Notes: generated by a model from the sequence alone, not told the origin. Shown: positions 51,235 to 62,552, counted from the stretch's first letter. The stretch is 64,000 bases of DNA from Ceratopteris richardii (GCA_020310875.1 CM035432.1:98892512-98956511); one strand, 5' to 3'. Program-made: numbers and translations.

Positions 51235-52116
51235 GATGCTAAGTACCTGTGCATGTGGTAATGACATCATGATCAATTATTTTCTTAGGAACTAAGATTT
51301 CATATTGTTCTTCAATTAAAGTAGTTTCACCAAGAAGTGGAGTGAGTGGTAAAGTTCCTTTAAATGGTTTAAGTAACTAATATTAATTATCATTAATTTT
51401 TTGTATAATGCAAAATAGTCCATAATAGAGGGGTTCAAGTTTAATTTTAGGATGCAACAAAATATTTTTCAGACATCTTTTAATAATACGTAACCATACA
51501 AGATCATTTTTCTTGAATTCCTTGGCTAATTGTTTTTTATTGATATTATGTGTATATTGTTTCTGACTTTCCTAACGTGCCCTTGAGCACTATGAACTAT
51601 ACAAATGTGGTCCTGAGCAATAGAATCAACCATTAGAATATCGGTTTGGGTGAGTGACATGGGAGTGGGAAGCTTTTTACCATAAATAATTTCAAAAGGT
51701 GCACGACCTGTAGTGGTGTGTGTGGTCTTATTGTAAGCAAATTGAAGTGATGGAAACTTTTTATCCCAATTAGTGGGACTATCAAATGAATAACAATGCA
51801 ATAAATCAAGAATGGTACTATTTGTAGCCTCACTTTTTCCATTACTTTTAGGATGAAATGCAGAGCTAAAATCTATTTTAGAACCAAAATGTTGAAATAA
51901 AGCAACCCAAAAATGATTGTAGAAACGAACATCATGATTAGATAACATTAGGAAATCCATGATGTGGGAAAATGCATTTGATGAATAATTTTGTAGCCTG
52001 TGGTGTAGACAAAGTTTGTCTACATGGAATGAAATATGAATATTTACTAAAACTATCAACTATTTTCCAAATCATATCGTTATGTGATGAAGTGATAGGA
52101 AGACCTGTGATAAAAT
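51235..52116 (-). pseudogene. Ty3 integrase core and carboxy end
   Basis: Minus strand: NFITGLPITSSHNDMIWKIVDSFSKYSYFIPC (first Asp in VDSFSK), SNHDVRFYNHFW (usual SDRD-x-RF; catalytic Asp kept), FHPKSNGKSEATN (catalytic Glu kept), then NWDKKFPSLQFAYNKTTHTTTGRAPFEIIYGKKLPTPM. From 51480 to about 51240 sequence encoding LPLTPLLGETTLIEEQYEILVPKKI suggests a chromodomain-like end, as in plant chromoviruses, but the match is weak. Frames break near 52059 and 51526. It continues across family IV at 62553. Confidence 0.87.
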
Positions 52117-53183
52117 TGTGAAGAGAGATGGTGGATGCAATCCGAAGATGAGTTGGTGCTGCTACAACCGGCTTCACACCAGCCAATTGAGACTTCAGAG
52201 TTGATTAATAGACCCTTTGAGCTTCCTAAATCCACCAAAATATCATCCAAGTACTTTGGAACATGTATCTCAAAAGTTTCACTCAAGAGAGACTAGCTGC
52301 AAGATGACTATCTTCCAAAACTTGCTATTTTTGTACATACACCTGCTAGAACAAATGAACAATGCTCTCAACTTGGTACGAATTAGATAAATTGCTTTTG
52401 GGCATAGCAAATAGACTTAGCAATCTTGCTAATACAAGTTAAAACACTTCAAATGATCAACTGAACTTTTAACAAAATCTAGAACATGCCCTCCATTCTC
52501 CGGGCTCTACAAAGATAGACTAGTGAGTAGTAAAATGGAGATTTATCCCAGACTACAAATTCAATGAGCATGAAATTTTATATAGGAAACTAGACTTTGA
52601 GCGCTATCCAACCTACATTAAAACACTGAAAAAGGATGAGTATAGCTTGAGTTATGAGCTTCTGAAGTTACTACTCTGAGTGAGTATAGCAGATAACAAA
52701 ACAGAGAAGTAGAGAATGATGAATGTATAAATTCACATATGATTACAACCACGTTGGCAATGAATATTTGCACAATGGGAGTAGAATGATAGAGCTATGG
52801 AGCAAGCTCTTCAATCTCTACAAAATGACATGAAGTGGTCACGTACAAGGCTTGCTATTCGCCTCTTCCTTCTTGCTCTTTTTATAGCTACTCTTGGAGG
52901 GAGTTTTGAATTCGAATTCGAATGGCTCCACCTAAAAGTGATCCCCAAAGTTAGGAATTATTCCCTCAGCTCACTAATTCATGGTTTTAGGTAGTTAAAG
53001 CCACTCGTTTTCTTTTTACATCATGCATGAGGTAAGCCATTCTTTTCCTTTTTCTTTTTCACAATTACAAGAGATAAAATGTACTCTTTTACAACAGGTG
53101 TTCACATGACTACACATGTGACTTACAAATGATCATAATATCAAGCATATAAAGCATGTAGGCTTGGGTAAAATTCACCAACA
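52117..53183 (-). repeat. Family IV LTR1 (3' LTR, 1067 bp)
   Basis: Plus strand TGTGAAGAGAGATGG to TTCACCAACA. Contains tttttatagc near 52880 (TATA-like on the plus strand), a gaattcgaattcgaat repeat (52911-52923) and pyrimidine tract ttttcctttttctttttc (53043-53060). Confidence 0.93.
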
Positions 53184-53195
53184 GCTCCCCCTCAA
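53184..53195 (-). promoter_or_regulatory. Polypurine tract of family IV internal region 1
   Basis: TTGAGGGGGAGC on the minus strand, adjoining LTR1. Confidence 0.85.
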
Positions 53196-53225
53196 GCTTA
53201 ACATGCTTGGCCTCCAAATATATCT

Positions 53226-54881
53226 TCAATTGTCCTTGATTTCCTGCAAGCCAATCATCAACTTGAATCTACTTAACTTTGTACCATCAAGAGCTTTAGT
53301 CAACATGTCTGCACATTGCATATCTGTAGAGACATAGGATAGTTTAATATCCTTGCTCATTAGCTTGTCCCTTACATAATGGTAGTGGACTTCAATATGC
53401 TTGGTTCTAGCATGGTATACCGGATTAGCTGCAAGATGTAGTGAGCTTGTGTTGTCACAAAAAATGTGAGGTGTTGAAGAATGAAGTCCAAGATCTGTGT
53501 ACAAAGACTTTAACCACATAATTTCTTGAGTTGCATTAGCCAAATCTCTATATTCGGCTTCAATAGAAGATAATGCCATAGTTGGTTGCTTCTTGGATGA
53601 CCAAGAAATGATTTTTGAACCTGTAAATGATACATACCTAGATGTGCTTCTTCTATCATCTCTAGATCCAACCCAATCCGTGTCTGAGTAGAGTTTTAGC
53701 TCAATATCTGAAGTAAATGAATAAAACAAACCTTCATTCATGGTCCCCTTTAGGTACTTGAGGACTCTCTTGGCTGCTTCCATATGTGTTCTTCTTGCCT
53801 TACACATAAACTGACTCAATATGCTAACACTATAGCATATATCCACCCTTGTGAGTGTTGCATAGTTCAAACTTCCAACCAAGCTTTGATAGCTTGTGAT
53901 GTCTTCAATTGGCTCTCCTTCATAAGTACTAAGCTTATGATTTTGCTCCATAGGTGTACCTGCACACTTGGTATTTTCCATCTTGAACTTGACGAGCATG
54001 TCATGCACATACTTCCTTTGTGTTATGTATATAACTGAATCTGTGTATATCAACTCCAATCCAAGAAAATAAGTGAGTGGTCCGAGGTCACTTATTTTGA
54101 ACTCCTCCTTCATTTGAGTCTTTACCTGTTTGATTCCTTCAAGATCATTGCCTGTGATAATAATATCATCAACATACACACATAAATAGATCACTTCAGA
54201 TCCATTCCTCTTTATGAACAAAGAGGTATCCGCCTTGCTAGCTTTGAATCCTTGGTCCTGCAAATAAGTCACCAATTTGAAATTCCAAGCTCTTCGAGCT
54301 TGCTTCAATCCATACAAGGCTTTCTTTAATTTGCATACATAGCTGGGATGATGTACATCCTCATATCTAGGAGGTTGTGCCATATACACTTCCTCAGAAA
54401 TCCATCCATTCAAGAAAGCATTCTTTACATCAAGTTGATAGAGCTTCCAATTTCTAGATGCAGCAAGACTAATGAGAACCCTAATTGTAGGGATTTTTGC
54501 AACAGGAGAGAAAGTCTCCTCATAATCAATACCATGGGTTTGAGCACACCCTTTAGCAACTAACCTTGCTTTGTGTCTATTTATACTTCCATCTGGATTC
54601 CTCTTGATTTTGTATATCCATTGAGATCCAATTACCTTCATAGATGGCTTGTTAGGTACAAGCTCCCAAGTGTCATTTTCCTTCAAGGCTTCCATTTCTT
54701 CATCCATTGCATCTCTCCAAGCTTTCTTGCTTTGTGCTTCTTCGAATGTGGTAGGTTCTTCATTGGTTGAATCCTTTGCAATGTAGATTGAGTGCTTGCT
54801 GACCAAAGAAGTATCATAACCAAACCTCTCTAATTTCTTCTTCTCCCTTGAAGACCTTCTAAGTGGTTGATGTGAGCTCAA
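53226..54881 (-). CDS. Intact RT-RNase H frame of family IV (551 codons)
   Basis: Reverse transcriptase and RNase H part of a Tnt1-like copia polyprotein, open from just after an in-frame TAG (54900-54902) to the natural end. Residues counted from 54881: [12 protein letters not shown] at 88-99, [10 protein letters not shown] with Asp151, [16 protein letters not shown] at 184-199, YVDD at 236-239, RNase H YSDTDW with Asp400, SSIEAEY with Glu441, FCDN with Asp476, [14 protein letters not shown] near 490-503. All catalytic residues are present. There is no ATG at the start; the first in-frame Met is residue 59 (54707), so it is a polyprotein segment, not a free gene. QARRAW (usual QAPRAW) is one odd change. 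Confidence 0.93.
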   Translation of the reverse strand: MSSHQPLRRSSREKKKLERFGYDTSLVSKHSIYIAKDSTNEEPTTFEEAQSKKAWRDAMDEEMEALKENDTWELVPNKPSMKVIGSQWIYKIKRNPDGSINRHKARLVAKGCAQTHGIDYEETFSPVAKIPTIRVLISLAASRNWKLYQLDVKNAFLNGWISEEVYMAQPPRYEDVHHPSYVCKLKKALYGLKQARRAWNFKLVTYLQDQGFKASKADTSLFIKRNGSEVIYLCVYVDDIIITGNDLEGIKQVKTQMKEEFKISDLGPLTYFLGLELIYTDSVIYITQRKYVHDMLVKFKMENTKCAGTPMEQNHKLSTYEGEPIEDITSYQSLVGSLNYATLTRVDICYSVSILSQFMCKARRTHMEAAKRVLKYLKGTMNEGLFYSFTSDIELKLYSDTDWVGSRDDRRSTSRYVSFTGSKIISWSSKKQPTMALSSIEAEYRDLANATQEIMWLKSLYTDLGLHSSTPHIFCDNTSSLHLAANPVYHARTKHIEVHYHYVRDKLMSKDIKLSYVSTDMQCADMLTKALDGTKLSRFKLMIGLQEIKDN

Positions 54882-55203
54882 GGGTCCATATGTAGCATCC
54901 TACATCTTTGCTTTACCTTTGCTCTTCCATAGATTTAGTCTTTCCAAGTCTTCTAGGTCAATCTCCGAATCACTTTCTTCCATTTGCTTTGGCTCCTTTG
55001 GTGGAGTGATGGAAAATCTTCATCCAAGTCATAAGGAAGCTTCACTTTCCTGTCATCATCAAACCATGATTTGTTCTCATAAAAAATTACATCTCTACTC
55101 ACAGAAATACCTTTATTGGTTGGATTGTACAATCTATATCCTTCTTGGTTTTGATCATAACCAATAAATATGCACTTCTTCACCTTGGGATCTAATTTCC
55201 CTC
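54882..55203 (-). pseudogene. Integrase carboxy end of family IV region 1
   Basis: 55183-54953 encodes KKCIFIGYDQNQEGYRLYNPTNKGISVSRDVIFYENKSWFDDDRKVKLPYDLDEDFPSL, the end of copia integrase. Near 55000 a one-base frameshift separates it from the SDSEIDLEDLERL part. At 55203-55208 it is joined directly to gag sequence, the result of a deletion of about 1.2 kb compared with region 2 (59339-60539). Confidence 0.85.
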
Positions 55204-56208
55204 TTACTTATAGTTATTGTAGTCTCTTCTTCCTTTATGGCCACTTTGATTGTTGTTGTTGTAATTGTTGTTGTCGTAGCTGTTGTTGTAGCCTCCATTG
55301 TATCTACCTCTATTTGATCCATAGCCACCTCTATTGAATCCTCTTCCTCTTGAGTTCCTCACGTTCCTGAAACATTTTTCAATAGTATGATTAGATAAGC
55401 CACATGTAATGCAAGGTTGAGATGATTGGAATCTCACCTTGCCTTGCTTTCCACCTCTGCCCCTTCCTCTAGCTCTTCCTCAACCTGCAAAGTTTTCTTG
55501 GAAAGAGCTACCTTCATCTTCATTCTTCCTATTCTTTGACTTGTCCTTGACCTTAGCTTTATCACTATATAAGGTAGAAGTTTGATTACCTCTTGAGGAC
55601 TCACCACCTTTGCTAATCTTTGCTTCATGAGTGAAGAGTTGGCCCATGATTGTGTTGAGGTCGGGTACATGCATATCCATGTATAAATCCATGGCTGTTG
55701 TGAATGACTCCCACTTGTCGTCTGCTTTGATTCCATTTATGATTTCTCTAATGATTTGCTCCTCTTCAGTTACCTCTCCAATGCTTCCAAGTTGGTCGGA
55801 AATCTCCTTCATCTTTGTGACATAATCAATCACACTTTGCTTCGGGCTTTTCTGCATTGTTGTGAACTCCATCCACAATTGGTTCTTCCTTGCTCGAGTG
55901 TTGGAAGAGAAGAAAGAAGCAAGTGCATTCCAGTTCTCTCTTCATCCCTTGACATGAGGCAAAAGAAAATCAGAGATTGAGTTTAGAATATAGGACCTTG
56001 CAAGTCCACCCTTTGAACACCAATTTGAAAGTCCTTCCACTTCTTCATGTGATGGTTGCCCTTTGTTCCTCATGGTTGACATTGCTTCATCTCCAGAAAT
56101 GAATCCACATAGATTCCTCCCTTGAAGGTAAGCCTCCATCCTTAGAGACCATGCTGGGTAGTTGTTTTGATCCAATTTGTCAATTGTTGATGGAAATCCA
56201 TCTCCCAT
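55204..56208 (-). pseudogene. gag of family IV region 1
   Basis: Starts MGDGFPSTIDKLDQNNYPAWSLRMEAYL (56208). A deletion of ten bases or so near 55938-55945 shifts the frame; 55878-55480 continues WMEFTTMQKSPKQSVIDYVTKMKEISDQLGSIG, a UBN2-type capsid. 55437-55204 has zinc knuckle CITCGLSNHTIEKC (all ligands) and a Gly/Asn/Tyr-rich tail (GGYNNSYDNNNYNNNN) encoded by GTT-type triplet repeats. Confidence 0.85.
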
Positions 56209-56221
56209 GTTGCTTGACTAT

Positions 56222-56233
56222 GCTCTGATACCA
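56222..56233 (-). promoter_or_regulatory. Primer binding site of family IV region 1
   Basis: GCTCTGATACCA on the plus strand, a perfect initiator tRNA-Met primer site, one base from LTR2. Confidence 0.9.
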
Positions 56234-56234
56234 C

Positions 56235-57315
56235 TGTGAAGAGAGATGGTGGATGCAATCCGAAGATGAGTTAGTGCTCGTACAATTGGCTTCACACCAG
56301 CCAATTGAGACTTTAGAGATGATTAGTAGACCCTTTGAGCTTCCTAAATCCACCAAAATATCAGCCAAGTGCTTTGGAACATGTATCTGAAAAGTTTCAC
56401 TCAAGAGAGACTAGTTGCAAGATGACGAGCTTCCAAAACTTGCTATTTTTGTACATACACCTGTTGGAACAAATGAACAATGCTCTTAACCTGGTAGGAA
56501 TTAGATAAATTGCTTTTGGGCATAGAAAATAGACTAAGCAAGCTTGCTAATAAAAGTCAAAACACTTCAAATGATCAACTGAGGACTGAGAAAAACTCTT
56601 AACAAAAGTTGGAACATGCCCGCCATTCCCGAGGCTCTATAGAGATAGTCTAGTGAGCAGTAAAATGGATATTTCTCCCATAGTACAACCTCAATGACCA
56701 TGCAATTTTATGTCAGGAAACAAGACTTTGAGAGCTATCCACCCCATGTTAAAACACTGAAAATGGATGCGTATAGCTTGAGTTATGAGCTTCTGAAGTT
56801 ACTGCTCTGAATGAGTATAGCAGAGAACAAAATAGAGAAGTAGAGAATGATGAATGTATAAATTCACATATGATTACAAGCACATTGGCAATGAATATTT
56901 GCACAATGGGAGTAGAATGATAGAGATATGAAGTAAGCTCTTCAATCCCTACAAAATTACATGAAGTAGTCACGTACAAGGCTTGCTATTCGCCTCTTCC
57001 TTCTTGCTCTTTTTATAGCTACTCTTGGAGGGAGTTTTGAATTCGAATTTGAATGGCTCCACCTAAAAGTGATCTCCAAAGTTAGGAATTATTCCCTCAG
57101 CTCACTAATTTGTGGTTTTAGGTAGTTAGAGCCACGAGTTTGCTTTTTACATCATGGATGAGGTAAGCCATTCTTTTTCTTTTTCTTTTTCACAATTACA
57201 AAAAGATAAAATGTACTCTTTTACAAGAGGTGTTCACATGACTACACATGTGACTTACAAATGATCATAATATCAAGCATATAAAGCATGTAGGCTTGGG
57301 TAAAATTCAACAACA
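56235..57315 (-). repeat. Family IV LTR2 (central LTR, 1081 bp)
   Basis: TGTGAAGAGAGATGG to TTCAACAACA. Serves as 5' LTR of region 1 and 3' LTR of region 2. By eye it differs from LTR1 and LTR3 at more sites than those two differ from each other (for example tacaattggc where both others have tacaaccggc). Confidence 0.92.
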
Positions 57316-57356
57316 GCTCCCCTCAAGCCTAACATGCTTGGCCTCCAAATATATCT

Positions 57357-58950
57357 TCAATTGTCCTTGATTTCCTGCAAGCCAATCATCAACTTGAATC
57401 TACTTAACTTTGTACCATCAAGAGCTTTAGTCAACATATTTGCACATTGCATATCTGTAGAGACACAGGATAGTTGAATATCCTTTCTCATTAGATTCTC
57501 CCTTACATAATGGTAGTGGGGTTCAATATGCTTGGTTCTATCATGGTATACCTGATTAGCTACAAGATGTAGTGAGCTTGTGTTGTCACCAAAAATGTGA
57601 GGTGTTGAAGAATGAAGTCCAATATCTATGTACAAAGACTTAACCACATGATTTCTTGAGTGCATTAGCCAAACCTCTATATTCGGCTTTAGTAGAAGAT
57701 AATGCCATAGTTGGTTGCTTCTTAGATGACCAAGAAATGATTTTTGAACTTTCGAATGATACATACCCAGATGTGCTTCTTCTATCATCTCTAGATCCAG
57801 CCCAATCCACATCTGAGTAGACTTTTAGCTCAATATCTGAAGTAAATGAATAATACAAACCTTCATTCATGGTCCCCTTTAGGTACTTGAGGACTCTCTT
57901 GGTCGTTTCCATGTGTGGTCTTCTTGGCTTATGCATAAACTGACTTAATATGCTAACACTATAGCAAATATCCACCCTTGTGAGTGTTGCATAGTTCAAA
58001 CTTCCAACCAAGCTTTGATAGCTTGTGATGTCTTCAATTGGCTCTCTTTCATAAGCACTAAGCTTATGATTTTGCTCCATAGGTGTACCTGCACACTTTG
58101 TATTTTCCATCTTGAACTTGATGAGCATGTCATGCACATACTTCCTTTGTGTTATGTATATACCTGAATCTGTGTAGATCAACTCCAATCGAAGAAAATA
58201 AGTGAGTGTTCTGAGTTCTCTTATTTTGAACTCCTCCTTCATTTGAGTCTTTTCATGTTTGATCCCTTCAAGATCATTGCCTGTGATAATAACATCATCA
58301 ACATACACACATAAATAGATCACTTCATATCAATTCCTCTTTATGAACAAAGAGGTGTCTGCCTTGCTAGCTTTGAATCCTTGGTCCTGCAAATAAGTCA
58401 CCAATCTGAAATTCTAAGCTCTTGGAGCTTGCTTCAATCCATACAAGGCTTTCTTTAATTTGCATACATAGTTGGGATGATGTACATCCTCATATCCAGG
58501 AGGTTGTTCCATATACACTTCCTCAAACATCCATCCATTCAAGAAAGCATTCTTTACATCAAGTTGATAGAGCTTCCAATTTCTAGATGCAACAAGACTA
58601 ATGAGAACCCTAATTGTAGGCATTTTTGCAACATGAGAGAAAGTCTCCTCATAATCAATACCATGGATTTGAGCAAACCCTTTAGCAATTAACCTTGCTT
58701 TGTGTCTATTTATATTTCCATCTGGATTCCTCTTGATTTTGTATAATCATCGAGATCCAATTACCTTCATAGATGGCTTGTTAGGTACAAGCTCCCAAGT
58801 GTCATTTTCCTTTAAGGCTTCCATTTCTTCATCCATTACATCTCTCCAAGCTTTCTTGCTTTGTGCTTCTTCGAATGTGGTAGGTTCTTCATTGGTTGAA
58901 TCCTTTGCAATGTAGATTGAGTGCTTGGTGACCAAAGAAGTATCATAACC
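57357..58950 (-). pseudogene. RT-RNase H of family IV region 2
   Basis: Same segment as 53226-54881 but broken. 58935-58747: amino part. 58623-58414: [40 protein letters not shown]. 58323-57640: MIYLCVYVDDVIITGNDLEG (YVDD), then RNase H YSDVDWAG and SSTKAEYRG, where catalytic Glu of EAEY reads Lys. 57812-57357 finishes with FGDNTSSLH and the natural end at 57357. Stops near 58330 and 58415 and a frameshift near 57650. Confidence 0.9.
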
Positions 58951-59028
58951 AAACCTCTCTAGTTTCTTCTTCTCCCTTGAGGACCTTATAAGTGGTTGAT
59001 GTGAGCTCTCGGGTCCATATGTAGCATC

Positions 59029-60212
59029 CTACATCTTTGCTTTACCTTTGTTCTTCCATAGCTTTAGTCTTTCCAAGTCTTCTAGGTCAATCTCTGAATC
59101 ACTTTCTTCCATTTGCTTTGGCTCCTTTGGTTGAAGTGATGGAAAATCTTCATCCAAGTCATAAGGCAGCTTCACTTTCTTGTCATCATCAAACCATGAT
59201 TTGTTCTCATAAAAAATTACATCTCTACTCACAAAAAATCCTTTATTGGTTGGATTGTACAATCTATATCCTTTTTGGTTTTGATCATAAGCAATAAATA
59301 TGCACTCCTCTACCTTGGGATCCAATTTCCCTCTTACTTGAGAAGGAATGTGAGCATAGGCTAAGCATCCAAAAATTTTACAATGCTCTAGACTAGGTCT
59401 TCTTCCATTCCATACTTCATATGGAGTGGTTCCATCTATTGACTTAGATGGAAGTCTATTTATGAGATATGTGGCTGTAGACACAACCTCTACCCATAGG
59501 TAGTTTGGCAATCCCTTTTCATTGAGCATGGACCTTGCAGCTTCAACAATAGCTCTGTTTCTCCTCTCTCCTACACCATTGAGTTTGGGTGTATACCTTG
59601 TAGTGACTTCCCTTTTAATGCCTCTTTCATGCAAGAAGGCATCAAATTCAGAAGAGAAGTATTCTCCTCCACCATCTGATCTGAGTCTTTTCAAAGTCCT
59701 ACCTGTTTGATTTTCAACAAGAGCAATATACTTCTTAAAGCAATTAAACACTTCATCCTTGTGCTTCATGAAAACAGAATGGTCCACCTGCTACAATCAT
59801 CTATGAAAGACACATAATATCTTGAGCCTGATATAGATGGCTCCTTACTTGGACCCCACACATCCGTGTGCACTAGATCCAAAGAATTTTGATACACATA
59901 TCCCTTCTTATTGAAATTTTGTCTATGAGCCTTGCCGAGTTGACAAGCTTCACAATTATAAATCATGTGTTGCCTTGTGATATTAGGCAAACCAAGTACA
60001 CTTTGGTCCCTGCAAATTTGTTTAAGTGTCCTCTCACCAATGTGAGCAAGCCTCTTGTGCCATATCTCTAACTCTGTGATAGTTTGAGATCCATAGCTAA
60101 ACAAAGCTATGTTCTTTGTATCTTCCACTTCAAAAAGTGAAAATCCTTCCTGTCTTTTCTCCTTTGGAAATCCTTCTAAAGCCTTGCCTTGGGTCTTCAA
60201 CATATGCTCCAA
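59029..60212 (-). pseudogene. Integrase of family IV region 2
   Basis: 60212-59766: EIWHKRLAHIGERTLKQ, NCEACQLGKAHRQNF (HHCC zinc site intact), LVHTDVWGPSKEPS with the first catalytic Asp. A frameshift near 59780 interrupts. 59787-59029: LKRLRSDGGGEYFSSEF with the second Asp, TPKLNGVGERRNRAIVEAARSML with the Glu, VRGKLDPKVEECIFIAYDQNQKGYRLYN. It ends at TAG 59029-59031, a stop shared with region 1. All three catalytic residues survive; one frameshift separates them. Confidence 0.9.
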
Positions 60213-60507
60213 ATCAGTTGAATCTAACCTGCAATACTTTTTTCAACAATTTGTCCAACCCTTATTAAGTTTTTGGTAATTGTAGGGACATACAAGACTT
60301 TGCTTAAGAGGTTCATATTCCCACCTTACCTATCTTCTCCACTGAGTGCTTTGTGTCATCTCCTGTCTGTAATTCATGCTTGTTATGAGGATCTTCCAAA
60401 TCAGAAAGTAAAGCCCCATTTCCTGCTACATGGTTTGAGCATCCCAAATTGATGTAAAATAAGTGATCATCATCCTTACCCTTCTTCACTGATAGATTCA
60501 TGATCAA
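60213..60507 (-). pseudogene. Protease of family IV region 2
   Basis: 60507-60313 encodes DDHLFYINLGCSNHVAGNGALLSDLED...GDDTKHSVEKIGKVGI. The active site DSG of YLDSGCSNHM reads NLG, so the catalytic Asp is lost. Frame is broken near 60300 before GAG-pre. Confidence 0.82.
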
Positions 60508-61547
60508 TAATGAATCTTCTTGACTTTGGTCCTCTGCATAGTTATTGTAGTATCTTCTTCCTCTATGACCACTTTGATAGTTGTTGTTGTTGTAATTGGT
60601 GTTGTAGTAGTTGTTGTTGTAGCCTTCATTGTATCTGCCTCTATTTGATCCATAGACACCTCTATTGAATACTCTTCCTCTTGAGTTCCTTGGGTTCTTG
60701 AAACATTCTTCAGTAGTATGATTAGATAAGCCACATATATTGCAAGGTTGAGATGATTGGAATCTCCAACTACCTTGCTTTCCACCTCTACCTCTTCCTC
60801 TAGCTCTTCCTCTACCTACAAATTTGCTTGGAAAGAGCTACCTTCACCTTCATTCTTCCTATTCTTTGACTTGTCCTTGACCTTAGCTTTATCACTATAT
60901 AAGGTAGAAGTTTGATTACCTCTTGAGGAATCACCACCTTCGCTAATCTTTGCTTCATGAGTGAAGAGTTGGCCCATGAGTGTGTTGAGGTCGGGTACAT
61001 GCATATCCATGTATAAATCCATGGCTGTTGTGAATGACTCCCACTTGTCGTCTGCTTTGATTCCATTTATGATTTGTCTAATGATTTGCTCCTCTTCAAT
61101 TACCTCTCCAATGCTTCCAAGTTGGTCGGAAATATCCTTTATCTTTGTGACATAATCAATCACACTTTGCTTCGGGCTTTTCTTCATTGTTGTGAACTCC
61201 ATCCACAATTGGTTCTTCCTTGTTCGAGTGTTGGAAGAGAAGAAAGAAGCAAGTGCATTCCAGGTCTCTATTGATGTCTTGCATCCCTTGACATGAGGTA
61301 AAAGAAAATCAGAGATTGAGTTTAGAATATAGGACCTTGCAAGTGCATCCTTCGAACACCAATTTGAAAGTCCTTCCACTTCTTCATGTGATGGTTGCCC
61401 TTTGTTCCTCATGGTTGGCATTGCTTCATCTCCTGATATGAATCCATATAGGTTCCTCCCTTGAAGGTAAGCCTCCATCCTTAGAGACCATGCTGGGTAG
61501 TTGTTTTGATCCAATTTGTCAATTGTTGATGGAAATCCATCTCCCAT
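60508..61547 (-). pseudogene. gag of family IV region 2
   Basis: Start at MGDGFPSTIDKL (61547), 13 bases after the primer site; the frame is open upstream to 61643 through leader and LTR, which is not coding. Open to 60816 (244 codons): YPAWSLRMEAYLQGRNLYGFI, GCKTSIETWNALASFFSSNTRTRKNQLWMEF, SVIDYVTKIKDISDQLGSIG, GIKADDKWESFTTAMDLYMD. The zinc knuckle near 60760-60715 (CNICGLSNHTTEEC) keeps all ligands but is in a shifted frame, as is the Asn/Tyr-rich tail. Confidence 0.9.
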
Positions 61548-61560
61548 GTTGCTTGAGTAT

Positions 61561-61572
61561 GCTCTGATACCA
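61561..61572 (-). promoter_or_regulatory. Primer binding site of family IV region 2
   Basis: GCTCTGATACCA on the plus strand, one base from LTR3, identical to the site at 56222-56233. Confidence 0.9.
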
Positions 61573-61573
61573 C

Positions 61574-62552
61574 TGTGAAGAGAGAGGGTGGATGCAATCC
61601 GAAGATGAGTTGGTGCTTCTACAACCGGCTTCACACCATCCAATTGAGACTTCAGAGTTGACTATTAGAGCCTTTGAGCTTCCTAAATCCACCAAAATAT
61701 CAGCCAAGTACTTTGGAACATGTATCTCAAAAGTTTCACTCAAGACAGACTAGTTGCAAGATGACTAGCTTCCAAAACTTGCTATTTTTGTGCATACACC
61801 TACTAGAACAAATGAACAGTGCTCTCAACCTGGTAGGAATTAGATAAATACCTTTTGGGCATAGCAAATAGACTTAGAAATCTTGCTAATCCAAGTTAAG
61901 TTACTTCAAATGATCAACTGAGGATTGAGAACAACTTTTAACAAAATCTGGAACATGCTTGCCATTCTCAGGGCTCTATAGAGATAGACCAATGAGCAGT
62001 AAAAGCATAATTTCTCCCAGATTACAATTGCAATGACCATGAAATTGTGTATGCAAAAACTAGATATTGAGAGCTATCAAACGCACAATTAAACACAGAA
62101 AATGGATGAGTATAGCTCGAGTTATTAACTTATGAAGTTACTACTCTGAGTGAGTATAGCAGAGAACAAAACAGAGAAGTAGAGAATGATGAATGTATAA
62201 ATTCACATATGATTACAACCACAGTTGCAATGAATATTTGCAAAATGGGAGGAGAATGATAGAGCTATGGAGTAAGCTCTTCAATCTCTATAAAATGACA
62301 TTAAGTGGTCACGTACAAGGCTTTCTATTCGCCTCTTCCTTTGTGCTCTTTTTATAGGTACTCTTGGAGGATTTTTGAATTCGAATTCGAATGGCTCCAC
62401 CTAAAAGTGATCCCCAAAGTTAGGAATTATTCCCTCAGCTCACTAATTTGTGGTTTTAGGTAGTTAGAGCCACGAGTTTTCTTTTTACATCATGGATGAG
62501 GTAAGCCATTCTTTTCCTTTTTCTTTTTCACAATTACAAGAGATAAAATGTA
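61574..62552 (-). repeat. Family IV LTR3 (5' LTR, truncated, 979 bp)
   Basis: TGTGAAGAGAGAGGG to aaaatgta at 62552. The last 100 bases present in LTR1 (53084-53183) are missing, and Ty3 coding sequence follows directly. Confidence 0.92.

Larger units (their letters stand above)
52117..62552 (-). mobile_element. Family IV copia tandem (three LTRs, two internal regions)
   Basis: LTR1 52117-53183, internal region 1 53184-56234, LTR2 56235-57315, internal region 2 57316-61573, LTR3 61574-62552. The whole is inserted into the Ty3 integrase gene: Ty3 coding sequence stops at 62553 and resumes at 52116. Internal region 1 lacks integrase and protease; region 2 has every domain but broken. LTR3 has lost its last 100 bases. 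Such arrays usually arise by unequal recombination between LTRs. Confidence 0.93.

Noticed and set aside
53784-54770. Plus-strand frames over the family IV RT
   Set aside because: All are antisense to the intact 551-codon RT-RNase H frame.
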